DNA from: Calditrichia bacterium
Lineage (GTDB): Bacteria > Calditrichota > Calditrichia > RBG-13-44-9 > J075
Length of the DNA stretch: 64,000 nt
Assembly (NCBI GenBank): GCA_028284905.1
Contig: JANQQU010000033.1
Span: 1-64,000 of the forward strand
Direction: 5' to 3'
Each line of letters opens with the position of its first letter. The first letter of the stretch is position 1. Below the pieces are notes generated by a model, which saw only the letters and a list, made by a program, of their open reading frames with translations, was not told the origin of the DNA and ran no database searches. Made by a program: the position numbers and the translations under genes. Positions 7,817 through 16,700 of the stretch are shown in pieces.

Positions 7817-8527
7817 TCAATCATTCTGCAACGCCTCGGCAATAGCAGCTTCCGCCAGCTTCGCCATTATTTCATAGGCGGCTTTATTCGGATGCACCAA
7901 ATCATCTGCCGTAGTATAGTCCGGCACCTTCAATCCACCCGCTTCGTCAACCAACGCCTGATAATAGTCCAAATATATGAGACCGTTCTTTTTGGCATAC
8001 GCCTGGATTTTTTCATTTAATTCAATAATTTTCTCAGCCGGGGACAGACCGGGACGCCAGGGAAAATCAATCGCCGGTAAAACCGAACATAGAATGACTT
8101 TAATATTATTCCCTTTCGCAAGCTCCGCCATAGAGAATATGTTTGCGGCAATGGCATTCAAAGTAACCGGTCCACTGTTTTCGGCGATATCATTGGTGCC
8201 GGCAAGAATGACGACGAGCGCCGGATTCAGATCAAGCACGTCCGCACGAAAACGGAGCAGCATTTGATGCGACACCTGACCGCTGATGCCACGATTTACA
8301 TAATTTTTATTGGCGAAGAATTCCGGTTGCACACTCTCCCAGGATTCGGTAATCGAATTTCCCATAAATACAACCCGCGGTTCATCTATTGTCATCGTAT
8401 CCAATGCCATGTTCGCATCCTTATATTTGGCAAAATTTGCATAGGCATCAATACTAAAATCACGCTGCCCTTTTAAGGAACTTATCCACAAACTTAAAAC
8501 CAGCAAGAACAGTATTCGTTTTTCCAT
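7817..8527 (-). CDS. Secreted SGNH/GDSL hydrolase
   Basis: This 236-aa lipase/esterase-like protein of the SGNH superfamily carries the four blocks: GNSITESW with the catalytic Ser (block I), GISG (II), GTNDIAEN (III) and DDLVHPN with the Asp-x-x-His pair (V). The start at 8527 gives MEKRILFLLVLSLWISSLKG, a signal peptide, and removes an overlap with the upstream gene; an ATG at 8575 is possible but less likely. It probably deacylates a sugar or lipid in the periplasm or outside. G+C is higher than in the cassettes and no attC follows it, so it looks like resident DNA rather than a cassette. Confidence 0.85.
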   Translation of the reverse strand: MEKRILFLLVLSLWISSLKGQRDFSIDAYANFAKYKDANMALDTMTIDEPRVVFMGNSITESWESVQPEFFANKNYVNRGISGQVSHQMLLRFRADVLDLNPALVVILAGTNDIAENSGPVTLNAIAANIFSMAELAKGNNIKVILCSVLPAIDFPWRPGLSPAEKIIELNEKIQAYAKKNGLIYLDYYQALVDEAGGLKVPDYTTADDLVHPNKAAYEIMAKLAEAAIAEALQND

Positions 8528-8559
8528 ATCTCTAGCCTTCACTTTATCATCGACTCGTT

Positions 8560-8985
8560 TTACACCGTACGCCATACACCGAAAACCAGTGCACTAAAAA
8601 CCCAAATGACAACAGAGAAAACAAACGCGTTTCGGGTCCGCGGGGAAATTTCAGTGTCTTCTATTTCTTCCGGATTACTGGCTGTCGCTCGACGGCGGCT
8701 TTGTATATAGAAATAAATTACCTGGGTAAGGACCAATGCCCCAACAATCACTGGCGACCAGATGCTGGCCATTACCAGCGAAGTCCCACTGCAAAAAGTC
8801 AAAAATCCTACTGCAAAAAGGAAGTTCGTGCGTAAACTGTCCTTGAATAGTCCGGGCTCAATCTTATTGCCGGCATTTTCCATAAGGCGGGATGCCCAGG
8901 CAGTGCGCAAGGTATAGATGCCCGCCACAACCCAAAATGCCCCAAATGCCCGTAGCAACCATTCCAAAATCAGCACTGTTTTCAT
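8560..8985 (-). CDS. Four-helix membrane protein of unknown function
   Basis: This 141-aa protein has hydrophobic segments near residues 5-25, 52-70, 75-94 and 118-137, separated by a polar stretch containing RRRATASNPEEIED. I recognise no family. It precedes the SGNH hydrolase on the same strand with a 32-bp gap, so the two are probably cotranscribed. Its start lies about 180 bases from the integrase ATG, divergently, so the two promoters share one short region. Confidence 0.65.
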   Translation of the reverse strand: MKTVLILEWLLRAFGAFWVVAGIYTLRTAWASRLMENAGNKIEPGLFKDSLRTNFLFAVGFLTFCSGTSLVMASIWSPVIVGALVLTQVIYFYIQSRRRATASNPEEIEDTEISPRTRNAFVFSVVIWVFSALVFGVWRTV

Positions 8986-9001
8986 CTCTCCAAAAGTTTA
9001 A

Positions 9002-9108
9002 GATTCGATTTTTCGAATCAACTATCTTCACATAAAAAGTCCTTGAAAATAGCAACGCAATCGCCTACCTTGCTAGTATACACATGTATACTTTCGGGGG
9101 AAAGTATA
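9002..9108. promoter_or_regulatory. intI upstream region with overlapping palindromes
   Basis: Three inverted repeats crowd the divergent promoter region: gattcga/tcgaatc (9002-9019); a perfect 8-bp palindrome agtataca-ca-tgtatact (9075-9092); and tatacttt/aaagtata (9087-9108) sharing half of the previous one. The half-site AGTATA thus recurs three times within 34 bp. This suggests an operator for a dimeric repressor or integrase-binding sites. It does not match the E. coli LexA consensus CTGT-N8-ACAG. Confidence 0.5.
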
Positions 9109-9167
9109 GCTGCTGCCGGGCAAGTTTAGGCAAGCTGATTGACAAATCAAAATTTCAGGGGGAAAAT

Positions 9168-10130
9168 ATGAACCGGCCGAAACTACTGGATCAAGTTCGC
9201 AATATCATCCGCACCAAACACTACAGCATTCGCACCGAAGAAGCCTACGTTAACTGGATTAAAAACTTCATCTTTTTTCATAATAAGCGGCATCCTAAAG
9301 AGATGGGCAAAAAGGAAATCAATCAATTCCTCACTCACCTCGCCGTCGAACGAAATGTCGCTGCATCCACACAAAATCAGGCGATTTCCGCCATTCTATT
9401 CCTCTACCGGGAAGTTATCAAAAAAGAGATCGGCTGGTTGGGCGATATTACCCGTGCGAAAAAACCACGGAAATTGCCGGTGGTTTTCTCCCGGGAAGAA
9501 GTTAATATGATTCTCACCGAGCTGGAAGGGCGAAAATGGTTGATGGCAAGCCTGCTTTATGGTGCGGGGCTCCGCCTGATGGAATGTCTGCGCCTGCGAG
9601 TGCAAGATATTGATTTTCATTATCATCAAATCGTTGTTCGGGATGCAAAAGGTCAGAAAGACCGGGTGACAATCCTCCCGGAAAGTATTGAAGCAACACT
9701 GCAGAAACATCTCGAAAAGGTGCAGGCACAGCATCAGCGGGATCTGAAGGAAGGATTTGGCGCGGTTTATCTGCCATATGCCCTTAACCGCAAATATCCG
9801 CGGGCCGAGCGGGAATGGTGCTGGCAATATGTTTTTCCCGCCGATAAACGCTCCCGGGATCCGCGCAGTGGTATTGAGCGGCGGCATCATTTGTCCGAAC
9901 GCGTATTGCAGGATATTATAAAAACGACCATCCGGAAAACCGGCATCAACAAACCGGGTTCACCGCATACCCTGCGACATAGTTTTGCCACTCACCTTCT
10001 CGAAAACGGCTATGATATTCGCACCGTTCAGGAGTTACTCGGTCATAAAGACGTGCGCACTACAATGATTTATACGCATGTGTTGAATCGTGGGGGGAAG
10101 AGTGTACGGAGTCCGTTGGACGGAGTATAG
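9168..10130 (+). CDS. intI: Integron integrase (tyrosine recombinase)
   Basis: It catalyses attI x attC and attC x attC recombination. The start at 9168 has a strong site (cagggggaaaat) and yields 320 aa, the usual IntI length; an upstream in-frame ATG at 9084 sits inside the palindromes and is rejected. An N-terminal SAM-like core-binding domain (about 1-95) is followed by the catalytic domain with R in GAGLRLME, K in [10 protein letters not shown]-x-x-R in [11 protein letters not shown] in LGHKDV and the Tyr nucleophile in IYTHV. Between boxes lies the extra IntI segment ([15 protein letters not shown]...RRHH) that separates integron integrases from XerC/D. No frameshift or missing catalytic residue is seen, so it should be active. 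Confidence 0.95.
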   Translation: MNRPKLLDQVRNIIRTKHYSIRTEEAYVNWIKNFIFFHNKRHPKEMGKKEINQFLTHLAVERNVAASTQNQAISAILFLYREVIKKEIGWLGDITRAKKPRKLPVVFSREEVNMILTELEGRKWLMASLLYGAGLRLMECLRLRVQDIDFHYHQIVVRDAKGQKDRVTILPESIEATLQKHLEKVQAQHQRDLKEGFGAVYLPYALNRKYPRAEREWCWQYVFPADKRSRDPRSGIERRHHLSERVLQDIIKTTIRKTGINKPGSPHTLRHSFATHLLENGYDIRTVQELLGHKDVRTTMIYTHVLNRGGKSVRSPLDGV

Positions 10131-10203
10131 TAATGGCGGTAGGCTATAGGCATTAGGCTGTAGTTTTTCTTGTCAAATGTTTCTGATTACTGAAGCTTTC
10201 TTT

Positions 10204-10788
10204 TTACGGTTGTAAAAACGTTCGTAGCCAGTTGCCCGATTCTTGCTGGAAACGCACGCGTTCGTGCAGGCGATCTTCGCGAAAGGTGAGAAATTCAATG
10301 GTGGTTGGCTCGATGCAATAGCCACCCCAGTTTGCCGGTCTGGGAATCGATGGCACATCCTGAAAGCGTGCTTGCACTGCCGCCAACTTTTCCGCTAATG
10401 CTTCCGAACTTTCCAAAACTTCACTTTGCACCGAGCCCCAGGTGGTAATATGCGCCTCGCGGGAACGTTGCGCCCAATATCCATCGGACGCAGCTTCAGA
10501 AAGCGGATGGGCAATTCCCTTTACCCGCATCTGGCGGCCGATATGGTCCCACCATACCGTCAGGGCAATTTTCGGATTTTGTGTTAGGGCTTTCGCTTTT
10601 GCGGAATCCAGGTGGGTGCAGAAGGTAAATCCCTCTTCGGACACATCTTTCAGATCGACAAACCGTCCGTCCGGGAATCCTTCCGGATCCAGGGTAGAGA
10701 TGCAAACCGCGCCGGGAAAACGCAATGGACTGTCCGTTATCGCCAGCTGATACCATTCGTTGAAAAGGAGGATTGGATTCATCTGCAT
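10204..10788 (-). CDS. pdxH: Pyridoxamine 5'-phosphate oxidase
   Basis: This FMN enzyme oxidises pyridoxine/pyridoxamine 5'-phosphate to pyridoxal phosphate. The 194 aa show the FMN-binding split-barrel: DGRFVDLKDVSEEGFTFCTH, SAKAKALTQNP, LTVWW, and the C-terminal signature WGGYCIEPTTIEFL with RLHERVRF. The family usually has EFW, so Leu replaces a common Trp. GGAG precedes the first ATG. It follows pyrD by 20 bp and ends facing intI, so it probably closes an SDR-pyrD-pdxH transcript. Confidence 0.92.
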   Translation of the reverse strand: MQMNPILLFNEWYQLAITDSPLRFPGAVCISTLDPEGFPDGRFVDLKDVSEEGFTFCTHLDSAKAKALTQNPKIALTVWWDHIGRQMRVKGIAHPLSEAASDGYWAQRSREAHITTWGSVQSEVLESSEALAEKLAAVQARFQDVPSIPRPANWGGYCIEPTTIEFLTFREDRLHERVRFQQESGNWLRTFLQP

Positions 10789-10808
10789 GCCGCGGTCTCC
10801 ATTACAAA

Positions 10809-11849
10809 TCAGACGACTGTTGCTTCACTCATCTCTTCGGCAATTTCTTGTTTGATATCGCGAATAAGGCCTGGTCCTTCGTAGATGAAACCAGTGTAAA
10901 TTTGCACCAGGGAAGCGCCAGCCTCCAACTTATCCAGGGCATCGCGTCCGGAAAAGATGCCTCCAACACCAATGATCGGTATATTGCCAGCTGATTTTCG
11001 ATTGATATACTTAATCACTTCCGTCGATCGTTCGGTGAGCGGTTTGCCGCTAAGGCCGCCATTGCCAATCTCCGTCAGGCGAGACTCCGGTGTGCGCAGT
11101 CCTTCCCGGGAGATCGTAGTATTAGTGGCGATCAAGCCATCCAAATTGGTTTCTGCTACGATTGCGACAATGTCGTCCAGCTGACTGTCGCTCAGGTCCG
11201 GGGCAATTTTCAGCAACAATGGCTTACGCGAGGATTTTTCGTTATTCAAAGATTGCAGAGTGCTCAACAGTGCAGTTAATGGCTCCCGGTCCTGCAAGGC
11301 GCGCAGGTTCGGGGTATTCGGTGAGCTGACATTCACCACAAAATAATCGACCAGGTCAAATAGCGCATTAAAACAAATTTCGTAATCGCTAACCGCATTT
11401 TCATTCGGGGTCACCTTATTTTTGCCGATATTTCCCCCTATAATCAAACCCGGTCGCCGCTGTTTCAAACGCTTTACAACGGCAGTAACACCATCGTTAT
11501 TAAACCCCATCCGGTTAATAATCGCGCCATCTTCCAGCAATCGGAAAAGACGCGGCAACGGATTGCCAGCCTGTGCTTTCGGCGTCACTGTGCCAATCTC
11601 GATAAAGCCAAATCCCAGGTCGGCCAGTTCATTAAACAGCAGGGCGTTTTTATCAAATCCGGCGGCAAGCCCTACCGGATTAGGAAAGGTGAGTCCGAAT
11701 AATTCCCGCTTCAGGGAAGGATGATTATAGGCGTAGGCCTGCCCTAAAATTTTGCTCATCAGCGGCAGGCGCATCATCGATACGGCCTTCTCGTGAGCAG
11801 CCTCCGGGGACAGTTGAAAGAGCAGTTGCTTTACTAATCGTTTATACAT
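10809..11849 (-). CDS. pyrD: Dihydroorotate dehydrogenase, quinone-linked (class 2)
   Basis: It oxidises dihydroorotate to orotate in pyrimidine synthesis and passes electrons to quinone. The 346 aa carry the class 2 N-terminal membrane-associating helix ([20 protein letters not shown]), then [13 protein letters not shown], the FMN barrel, the catalytic Ser region [30 protein letters not shown] and [19 protein letters not shown] precedes the ATG. It lies between an NmrA-like gene and pdxH on one strand. Confidence 0.95.
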   Translation of the reverse strand: MYKRLVKQLLFQLSPEAAHEKAVSMMRLPLMSKILGQAYAYNHPSLKRELFGLTFPNPVGLAAGFDKNALLFNELADLGFGFIEIGTVTPKAQAGNPLPRLFRLLEDGAIINRMGFNNDGVTAVVKRLKQRRPGLIIGGNIGKNKVTPNENAVSDYEICFNALFDLVDYFVVNVSSPNTPNLRALQDREPLTALLSTLQSLNNEKSSRKPLLLKIAPDLSDSQLDDIVAIVAETNLDGLIATNTTISREGLRTPESRLTEIGNGGLSGKPLTERSTEVIKYINRKSAGNIPIIGVGGIFSGRDALDKLEAGASLVQIYTGFIYEGPGLIRDIKQEIAEEMSEATVV

Positions 11850-11884
11850 CGTTTCTCCGGGAGAAAGGTGTTCCCGTCTTTACC

Positions 11885-12787
11885 TCAGTTCGTTTCAGTC
11901 GTTTTTGTTTCCCGGTTGTTTTCCCGTAATTCCCGGTAGTAATCAATCAAGCGATGGCTACCATATTGCGGCGCGACAATTTCATTCGTGCTCACCGTTG
12001 CACCAAAATTCAACAAGGCATAAATTCGCCGGTTAAATGGTTTGATTGCCGCAGAGGCAACTTTAAAAAGGAAGGGCGGCACACTCAGTACCCGCGGCTT
12101 TTTACCCAATGCCTCAAAAGCAAGGGCAGCGGTTTCGTAACGGGTCATAATTTCCGGACCACCGACCGGCAGTTCATTTTCTTCCCGTTGTAATGCCTCT
12201 ACACAAAAATCTGCCAAATCCGCTTCATGGATCGGGTTAGTTCTACTTTTCCCCCGGCCAATCTGTATCGCCATTCCGGCGCGGGCGAGATTAAAAATTT
12301 CTCCGAAAATATAAAAAAAGCCGGTGGGACGAATTACCGTGAAAGGCACTTTCGAGGCATAAAGCTCCTCCACAAAATTTTCGTGGGCATCGGAATATTC
12401 CAGATGGCGTTGCTTCTCAGCGCCAAATACAGAGACGTAGATGAACTTTTTTACCCCCTCATGTTTCGCACAATCCAGGAGATTTTTATTCCCCTGAAAG
12501 TCCACTGCGTAGAAGGTATTTTTATCTTTCAGGTTTTTTACATCTAAGCTGGCGCCGGCGCAGGATATTACCGCGTCGATGTCCCGGCAAACAGTTTGCA
12601 GCGTTTCCGGGCGGGTAATATCGGCAGTAACCACTTCATCATAATCGCCGCTGAGGTCGGTTATTTCATTTTCGGAAAGCACCAATAAACGAACAAAATA
12701 TCCCCGCGCTTTCAGGACTTGTAAAGTATACCGCCCCAGATGACCGGAGCCTCCCGCTAACAACACGCTTTTTATCTCTGCCGCCAT
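11885..12787 (-). CDS. NmrA/NDUFA9-like atypical SDR
   Basis: This 300-aa protein has an N-terminal Rossmann motif GGSGHLGRYTLQVL and the extended-SDR pattern VISCAGA, VKKFIYVSVFGA and a VIRPTGFFYIFGE segment. It lacks the usual YxxxK pair, as in NmrA-like and complex I NDUFA9-like proteins, which bind NAD(P)H and often act as sensors or assembly factors. The C-terminus contains a long hydrophobic-basic helix. AGGAAAAAG precedes the ATG. It is first in a likely transcript with pyrD and pdxH, 35 bp apart. The substrate is unknown. Confidence 0.8.
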   Translation of the reverse strand: MAAEIKSVLLAGGSGHLGRYTLQVLKARGYFVRLLVLSENEITDLSGDYDEVVTADITRPETLQTVCRDIDAVISCAGASLDVKNLKDKNTFYAVDFQGNKNLLDCAKHEGVKKFIYVSVFGAEKQRHLEYSDAHENFVEELYASKVPFTVIRPTGFFYIFGEIFNLARAGMAIQIGRGKSRTNPIHEADLADFCVEALQREENELPVGGPEIMTRYETAALAFEALGKKPRVLSVPPFLFKVASAAIKPFNRRIYALLNFGATVSTNEIVAPQYGSHRLIDYYRELRENNRETKTTETN

Positions 12788-12946
12788 TCTTTTTCCTGAT
12801 TCCGGATTATTATTCGTCTCAAGCTGATTCAGTAACTGTCAGCATTCGCTACTCTCGGAAAATAACGGGAATTTACGCTTTTTGTTGTCAATTTCCATGG
12901 TAAAAATGTTGCTGATGCGAGATATTTAATGGCCAATATTCAATCT

Positions 12947-13049
12947 AAAATGTCCAATATCCAAGGAAAAGCCATGTAGATTTTTTTTGGCGACAAACAT
13001 TGCCTCGACATTGGAAATTGGGAGTTGGATGTTGGATATTCTACATTTT
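12947..13049. repeat. Imperfect 18-bp inverted repeat in intergenic spacer
   Basis: aaaatgtccaatatccaa (12947-12964) is mirrored by ttggatattctacatttt (13032-13049) with two mismatches. The spacer also contains more TTGGA/TCCAA words. It sits between two minus-strand genes and could fold into a long hairpin that separates their transcripts, or be a copy of a dispersed repeat. Confidence 0.5.
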
Positions 13050-13058
13050 TGTTCACAT

Positions 13059-14321
13059 TTAAACTTCCAACAGAGATTTGATAACGCTATTAATCGTCTC
13101 CCGGTCTTCTGCTTCAGGATTCAGTTCCAGGTACTTTTGAAAATGTTTCAATGCCTCCGCATTAGCACTCTCATCATGATAGTAGAGATAGCCCAAATTC
13201 AAATGGGCGATCGCATCGTTTACATCCATCTGCAGAATCAGCTGATAGTATCCCAGCGCTTCCTGATAGGCTTCCATCTCCAGAGAGCGGCCCGGAGTGT
13301 CCTCGTAACCGGCGCCATCTTTCCCGTAAAACATTTGGTCATCGTAGCGACTGTAGGAAAGGCTCGCCAATGTATGCAACACCTTCGCAGTGGGAGGAAT
13401 TTTTGTGATGATCTCCTTCAGATAGCCTTCCGCTTCCCGGACAATTTTCGGGTCATCAGCGTTGACAGCTTCGAGAAATGAAGCCGCTGCTTCCGGGTAT
13501 TTTTCCTGATCGAAGTAAATACATCCGCTGTTGAAAAAAATCAGCTTGTCATGCGGTGCGAGGGTCGCCAGTTGTTCATAAACCGCTAACTCTTCCGCGG
13601 TCTGTCCACTGCCCGCGTACTGATTCGCCTGACGGTAAAGATCATCGATTTTCTGATTAAAGGTATCGAGGATCTCAAAGGCATCATCAAGATAATCCGC
13701 CGGCACGAAAATATGGATCGGCCATTCGTCATGATAAGTACCGAAAATGGCATTGAAGCGGGCCATTTCCAGGGAGCGCATGGTGTAAGGAATACCGGCA
13801 TTTTCCAGGGCCATGGTTAAATCCTTCACTCCGTTTTCCGACTGGGATTTGGCAAAAAATGACCAGTCGTCCAGGCGGTATTCGTCGGCGAGATATTGTT
13901 GCCAATCCTTCACCTGGGCAAACGCCTGCAATAAATGGGGAATTTTTTCTTTTTCCCCAATTGTAAAGGAACCGCTGTATTCCTCCTCATAAAAATAGTG
14001 CACCGCCCAAAATTTATTCTCTTTCTGGAAGATGAGCGTTTCGTCCACCATGTTGGAGAAAAAGAGACCGTCGGTGCGGCTCAAAGGATAAGCAAAGCCC
14101 CGCAGTGCTTCCTTCACCGATACTGTTTTCGAGGTTTTATCGTTCAGGCTAACCCGGAGGCGATTGAGATATGTCGCCGGATCAATCCCGCGCTTCTGCA
14201 ATTCCGATTGGGCATGCTCCAGGTAAGTACGCGTATACAAGTCTTTGTCGATGGTCGTAGAGCGAATTAACTCATGATCATCTTTTTTTATCAACTGCTC
14301 TTTTATTTGAGCGAGATTCAT
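13059..14321 (-). CDS. Cytoplasmic TPR protein
   Basis: This 420-aa protein has no signal peptide. The N-terminal 215 residues are an unrecognised alpha/beta part rich in aromatic residues (VHYFYEEEYSGSF). From about residue 220 several tetratricopeptide repeats follow, including KLIFFNSGCIYFDQEKYPEAAASFLEAV and AIAHLNLGYLYYHDESANAEALKHFQKYLELNP. It is probably a protein-interaction scaffold. AAAGGTAGACAG precedes the ATG. It stands apart from its neighbours by 270 and 190 bp. Confidence 0.78.
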   Translation of the reverse strand: MNLAQIKEQLIKKDDHELIRSTTIDKDLYTRTYLEHAQSELQKRGIDPATYLNRLRVSLNDKTSKTVSVKEALRGFAYPLSRTDGLFFSNMVDETLIFQKENKFWAVHYFYEEEYSGSFTIGEKEKIPHLLQAFAQVKDWQQYLADEYRLDDWSFFAKSQSENGVKDLTMALENAGIPYTMRSLEMARFNAIFGTYHDEWPIHIFVPADYLDDAFEILDTFNQKIDDLYRQANQYAGSGQTAEELAVYEQLATLAPHDKLIFFNSGCIYFDQEKYPEAAASFLEAVNADDPKIVREAEGYLKEIITKIPPTAKVLHTLASLSYSRYDDQMFYGKDGAGYEDTPGRSLEMEAYQEALGYYQLILQMDVNDAIAHLNLGYLYYHDESANAEALKHFQKYLELNPEAEDRETINSVIKSLLEV

Positions 14322-14513
14322 CTGTCTACCTTTCGATTACAAGACGCAAATTGTTAACTTTTCCCGGGAGACGCAAGACTAAAAAATTAGGACACCTTGA
14401 ATCTATTCTTTCTACTCGCGTTTCCTGAAGATTTCCGGAGCGTAAGAAGAGGCTCCTCCACACCTTCACTACTGAATCATATTTACAGATCGCTAATTAT
14501 TGTGTGTTCACAC

Positions 14514-15638
14514 TTACATTTTCGGCTGATTTCCCAACAATTGCTGATAAACCTCCAGGGTCTGTCGAGCGATGGCCTCCCAGGAGTAGGTGGAAACGGC
14601 CCGCGCCCGTCCCTTTTCTCCATATACGCTGCGCAGCGCTTTATCGTTCAACAGACGGGTAATTTTTTCCCGCAGGTCCATTGCATCTCCTTCCCGGAAA
14701 ACCAGACCGGCATCGCCGATCACCACCGGAATTTCTCCGGAATCGGAGCCAATAACCGCCAGGCCGCTGGCCATGCCTTCGATTAATACCCGTCCGAATT
14801 TTTCCGTCAGTCCGGGTAAAGTAATTGAGGGCAGGACAAGTATATCCATCGCGTTCATTGCCTGCGCTACTGCTTCATGGCCGGCCGGGGGCAGAAAATG
14901 AATATCGAGATTTCGTTCCCGGGCAATTTCTGCCAGCGCTTTTTTCTCCGGTCCATCTCCCATCAGCACCAGCTGGCAGGGAAGCGCTTCTACCGCCGCC
15001 AACAATGTTTGCAATCCCTTCTGGTGGGTAAAGGCACCAACATATCCAACCACCGGTTTCCCTTCCGGGGAGAATTCCCGGCGCAGTGGTTCGTTATTGC
15101 CCGGCCGAAAATTATCGACTGCCACGCCATGAGTAATAATCGGCAACATGCCGCGATATCCTTTTCGCTGCAGCACTTTCTGCGCATTACTGTTGCGTAC
15201 TAAAATCGCTGCAGCCTTCTTCATTGCATATTTTTCAAAGAAATTAAACGGAGGCGGGTAATGTTTGTAACGATCCTGCGAAGCACGCAATACCAGATGA
15301 CTTTCCGGCAGCAGCCGTTCGCGCAGCCAGGCGGCCTGAAAGCTACCGGTATTAAACGGCTCATCTTCCAGATCAATGATGTCCGGACGAAAGGACTGAA
15401 GCAACTGCCGCAATCCTCCCCGGAAATAGGCGTAGTGCAAATTGCCAATAAAGCGGGCGTCGGCAACCACCACCTCGTAAAGCGGATCGTTGGTTTTTTC
15501 GAGCATTTTCTTCCCGCCGCTCCAGAGCTCCTTCCAGTATGGCGGCACCAGCACCTTTACCGTTGCACCGGAAAGAGCGGCAATTTTGTGAGGCAGCGTC
15601 TGGTAAAATTTCTGAATGAATGAGGTATAGGAAACCAT
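14514..15638 (-). CDS. GT4-family glycosyltransferase
   Basis: This 374-aa GT-B glycosyltransferase has an N-terminal acceptor half (RPDIIDLEDEPFNTGSF, LVLRASQDRYKHYPPP) and a donor half starting VVGYVGAFTHQKGLQTLL. The family signature is EKFGRVLIEGMASGLAVIGSDSGEIPVVIG, with the E-x7-E that binds the nucleotide sugar. The frame stays open upstream of the ATG without another start codon; KKIL before MVSYTS would complete the first strand, so a non-standard start is possible. No good ribosome site precedes 15638. It is the last gene of the DUF1257 operon (44 bp after the 143-aa gene). Confidence 0.88.
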   Translation of the reverse strand: MVSYTSFIQKFYQTLPHKIAALSGATVKVLVPPYWKELWSGGKKMLEKTNDPLYEVVVADARFIGNLHYAYFRGGLRQLLQSFRPDIIDLEDEPFNTGSFQAAWLRERLLPESHLVLRASQDRYKHYPPPFNFFEKYAMKKAAAILVRNSNAQKVLQRKGYRGMLPIITHGVAVDNFRPGNNEPLRREFSPEGKPVVGYVGAFTHQKGLQTLLAAVEALPCQLVLMGDGPEKKALAEIARERNLDIHFLPPAGHEAVAQAMNAMDILVLPSITLPGLTEKFGRVLIEGMASGLAVIGSDSGEIPVVIGDAGLVFREGDAMDLREKITRLLNDKALRSVYGEKGRARAVSTYSWEAIARQTLEVYQQLLGNQPKM

Positions 15639-15682
15639 CAGAATCTTTTTACCGGCCAGCGCCTGCTTTTCGCTTTGCGACT

Positions 15683-16114
15683 CTATAGCGCCTCCAAAAT
15701 AGCCTTGGGATCACCAGCTCCCTGAAAGGCGATAACGGACATCAGTGCGCCCTCCTCTACCGATTTGTTAATCTCCACGATGCGCGAATAATAGGTTACC
15801 AGGGCATTATCGTTGATATTTGCCAGTATCTTTTCCACCAGCCAAACCAATGCTTCTTCGGATAAATCGTCATGATCATACGGGTCCGGCAACCAATGAC
15901 GCAGGATAAATGTCTCCTTGTCCGTTGCGCCGTATTCGGAGAGAATTGTGCCCACTTTCATCGGCGTTTCCAGCTGATCGTTGACGTCCCAGAGTTGCTC
16001 ATTAGCGTCTTTGCCGGAAAAGCTTGCGGATTCAATTTCATCTACCGCAGCAACTAACTCGGCCAGTTTTTCCGGGGAAATCGGTTTAAAGGCAAATGTT
16101 TGCTCAAAATTCAT
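15683..16114 (-). CDS. Acidic protein of unknown function linked to the radical SAM gene
   Basis: This 143-aa, strongly acidic cytoplasmic protein has no recognised family. Its ATG follows the TAA of the radical SAM gene without a gap, so translation is coupled and a functional link is likely. It contains QLWDVNDQLETP and LRHWLPDPYDHDDLSEEALVWLVEKI, and no cysteines, so it does not hold an iron-sulphur cluster. It could be a substrate or adaptor for the radical SAM protein. Confidence 0.7.
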   Translation of the reverse strand: MNFEQTFAFKPISPEKLAELVAAVDEIESASFSGKDANEQLWDVNDQLETPMKVGTILSEYGATDKETFILRHWLPDPYDHDDLSEEALVWLVEKILANINDNALVTYYSRIVEINKSVEEGALMSVIAFQGAGDPKAILEAL

Positions 16115-16675
16115 TTAATTCTCCAGCTTATTTTCCAACGGGTCGATACCGCTCAATAACACTTCACCGCTTTCCGTAATAATCACTTCGGCCGGCGGTA
16201 CTTCCTGAAAGTCTGTCACTTGATAATAATCGGTTAAAAAATGCATCTCTTTATTAGCGGATCCGCGAAGATCTCGGGCGACACGCTGTGCAGCGACATA
16301 GCGGCCGGCGATTAATACATCGATATTTTCAAGGATATTTTTATGACCAGGGATGCGTTCGATCTCCGCAAGTGTAAACCCACTGAAGAGAATCACCGGC
16401 AGCTGACTGTTTTGCCGCCAGAGGTGCAGAAATTCTCCCAGGGGAGCTGCCTGCTGCAAAGGTTCACCACCGGTAATGGTAATTCCGTCGATATCTGTTA
16501 ATGAGACGACTTTTTCCAGCAATGCTTGCGGCGTAATAAACTCTCCACCGCCAGCAGAATGCGTTTCCGGATTGAAACAGTCGGGGCATCCCAATGTGCA
16601 TCCCTGCACCCAAATAACCGCCCTGCGTCCGGGGCCATTGGCGTAGCTAGCCGAAAGCAGGCGATGCAAGTGCAA
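16115..16675 (-). CDS. NrdG-like radical SAM activating-enzyme homologue
   Basis: The protein reads NGPGRRAVIWVQGCTLGCPDCFNPETH, with the CxxxCxxC cluster motif of radical SAM enzymes in the short form of NrdG-type activases. It continues with ITGGEPLQQ and VLIAGRYV. A TTG at 16675 (start LHLHRLLSASYANGPG) is preferred: an ATG at 16753 would overlap the DUF2997 gene by 53 bases and add a basic tail unlike the family, and AGGA lies about 13 bases before the TTG. No anaerobic ribonucleotide reductase gene is nearby, so the target is probably a neighbour in this operon. It would use SAM and a 4Fe-4S cluster. Confidence 0.82.
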   Translation of the reverse strand: MHLHRLLSASYANGPGRRAVIWVQGCTLGCPDCFNPETHSAGGGEFITPQALLEKVVSLTDIDGITITGGEPLQQAAPLGEFLHLWRQNSQLPVILFSGFTLAEIERIPGHKNILENIDVLIAGRYVAAQRVARDLRGSANKEMHFLTDYYQVTDFQEVPPAEVIITESGEVLLSGIDPLENKLEN

Positions 16676-16700
16676 CTGTTTATCGCTATCCTGCTTCAGC

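Larger units (their letters stand above)
1..10130. mobile_element. Chromosomal integron: intI plus attC cassette array
   Basis: An integrase of the integron type reads rightward at 9168-10130, while every cassette gene from 437 to 7274 reads leftward and is followed by a conserved 135-137 bp site bounded by RYYYAAC and GTTRRRY boxes. This divergent layout is the classical integron architecture. The cassette DNA is clearly richer in A+T than the flanking housekeeping genes. The attC sites are much alike, as in sedentary chromosomal integrons (VCR-like), rather than diverse as in mobile class 1 integrons. The array continues past base 1. The attI site is not resolved, because 7275-8985 separates the first attC cassette from intI. 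Confidence 0.9.

Noticed and set aside
7817..8985. SGNH hydrolase and membrane protein as further cassettes
   Set aside because: No attC follows them and their base composition is like the resident genes.
9075..9092. LexA box
   Set aside because: Does not fit CTGT-N8-ACAG; the lineage-specific motif is unknown, so only an operator-like palindrome is claimed.
9084..9168. Earlier in-frame ATG for the integrase
   Set aside because: It lies inside the palindromes, has no ribosome site and adds a tail not seen in IntI; the ATG at 9168 has a strong site.
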